DNA from: Otis tarda
Taxonomy: Eukaryota; Chordata; Aves; Otidiformes; Otididae
Assembly: GCA_026413225.1 (NCBI GenBank)
Contig: CM048553.1
Location: 23,374,501 to 23,438,500, forward strand
Direction of reading: 5' to 3'
Length of the DNA stretch: 64,000 nt
Of this stretch, positions 62,940 through 64,000 are shown in pieces. Below the pieces are notes generated by a model. It worked only from the letters and a program-made list of their open reading frames with translations, was not told the DNA's origin and made no database searches. A program made the translations under genes and the position numbers. Each line of letters opens with the position of its first letter. Position 1 is the first letter of the stretch.

Positions 62940-63764
62940 CATAGAGTCATAGAATGGTTTGGGTTCTAAGAGACCATAAAGATCATCTATTTCCAACCAC
63001 TCTGTCATGGGCAGGGACACATTCCATTAGACCGGGTCGCTCAAAGCCCCATCCAACCTGGCCTTGAACACTTCCAGGGATGGGGCATTTATAGCTTCTC
63101 TGGGCAACCTGTTCCAGTGCCTCACCACCCTCACAGTAAAGAATTTCCTTAGATCTAATCTAAATCTACTCTTTCAGTTTAAAGCCATTGCTCCTTGTCC
63201 TATCACTACATGCCCTTGTCAAAAGTCCCTCCCCAGCTTTCTTGTAGGCCCCCTTTAGGTACTGGTAGGCCACTATAAGGTCTTCCCGGAGCCTTCTCTT
63301 CTCCAGGCTGAGCAGCCCCAACTCTCTCAGCGTGTCCTTATAGGAGAGGTGCTCCAGCCCTCTGATCATCTTTGTGGCACAACTCTGGGCTCGCTCCAAC
63401 AGGTCCGTGCCCTTCATAATGTTGGGGCCTACAGAGCTGGATGCAGTACTGCAGGTGGGGTCTCATGAGAGTGCAATACAGGGGGAGAATTCCCTCCCTC
63501 GACCTGCTGGCCATGTTCCTTTTGATATAGCCAAGGATGCAGTTGGCTTTCTGGGCTGCAAGCACGCATTGCCAGCTTGTGTTGAGCTTCTTGTCCACTG
63601 CTACCCTCAAATCCTTCTCCTCAGGGCTGCTCTCGATCCATTCTCACCCAGGCTGTGTTTGTGCATGGGATTGTCCTAACCCATGTGCAGGACCTTGCAT
63701 TTGGCCTTGTTGAACTTCATGAGCTTTGCATGGGCCCATCTCTCAAGCCTATCAAGGTCTTTCT
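62940..63764 (-). mobile_element. CR1 LINE, 0.8 kb 3' fragment
   Basis: Minus strand. The plus strand begins CATAGAGTCATAGAATGG; the minus translation gives [39 protein letters not shown] and, in another frame, VAVDKKLNTSWQCVLAAQKANCI. Several frameshifts show it is decayed. The 5' truncation is near 63764. Confidence 0.92.
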
Positions 63765-64000
63765 AAATATCAGTGAAGGGACAAAAAGCTTTTTGCTGTG
63801 TTGCCATGTGTTTTAGCATCAGCTCTGTTTTCACATAATTGTAAGAAGCAGAGGAATTCTCCCAATGACTTTAGAGACAGCAATCCATCCAAAGGCATCT
63901 GATTATCAATGCATTTCTGCCTATGTCAGGTGACCAATTTGATTACAGAGGAAACTTCCTAGAAATTAGCCAAGGAATAAATTTGGTTTATTGTACTTCA
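63765..64000. other. Window end, no feature
   Basis: Non-coding sequence after the CR1 fragment, within ADAM22 intron 3. Nothing recognised. Confidence 0.5.

Larger units (their letters stand above)
51316..64000 (+). other. ADAM22: ADAM22 intron 3 (partial, over 12 kb)
   Basis: After the exon 3 donor I find no segment encoding the next ADAM22 prodomain exon, so it should lie right of the window. The stretch contains a 23-base A run, an AAT microsatellite and CR1 pieces at 54609-54752 and 62940-63764. A small GC-rich patch lies near 55035-55150. The rest shows nothing recognisable. Confidence 0.65.

Noticed and set aside
1-64000. CRISPR array, tRNA, rRNA or operon structure
   Set aside because: No regularly spaced direct repeats with unique spacers, no cloverleaf with intact A/B boxes noticed, and the DNA is clearly vertebrate with split genes.

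Overview
This window is vertebrate nuclear DNA, almost certainly from a bird. Genes are split by long introns with GT...AG boundaries. There are two CpG-island promoters, no prokaryotic-style operons, and several CR1 retrotransposon copies that end in the (ATTCTATG)n tail typical of birds and other reptiles. Two avian-type ERVL-like solo LTRs are also present, each with a perfect 5-bp target-site duplication. I cannot name the species from sequence alone.

Three protein-coding genes are recognised, in the order and orientation known from human 7q21. (1) SLC25A40, minus strand: only its first two coding exons (3818-3911 and 515-574) are in the window and the rest lies left of base 1. (2) DBF4, plus strand: complete, 12 coding exons from 5751 to 22362, encoding 706 residues by my splice model, with every junction in phase. 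(3) ADAM22, plus strand: signal-peptide exon 1 (31801-31858), exon 2 (32006-32169) and exon 3 (51239-51315), with the remaining exons right of the window. SLC25A40 and DBF4 are divergent and share a CpG island (about 4910-6020). ADAM22 has its own CpG island (about 31130-32500).

Layout: 1-3921 SLC25A40 5' part, with a 1,145-bp solo LTR in its intron. 3922-5750 divergent promoter. 5751-22540 DBF4, with a 450-bp solo LTR in intron 2 and a CR1 in intron 11. 22540-31100 intergenic, with one CR1 3' end and one unexplained 136-codon ORF. 31130-32500 ADAM22 promoter and first two exons. 32170-51238 ADAM22 intron 2, with two long CR1 copies, one keeping a 434-codon reverse-transcriptase frame. 51316-64000 ADAM22 intron 3, with two more CR1 pieces and an AAT microsatellite.

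The genes are functionally unrelated neighbours: a mitochondrial carrier, the regulatory subunit of the CDC7 S-phase kinase, and a neuronal non-catalytic ADAM receptor. I found no CRISPR array, operon, tRNA or rRNA, and nothing that convincingly looks like a wholly new system. The more notable points are a tandem NAGNAG acceptor in DBF4, a zinc finger split by an intron, a canonical E2F-type site upstream of DBF4, two precisely bounded solo LTRs, and CR1 copies in different states of decay.
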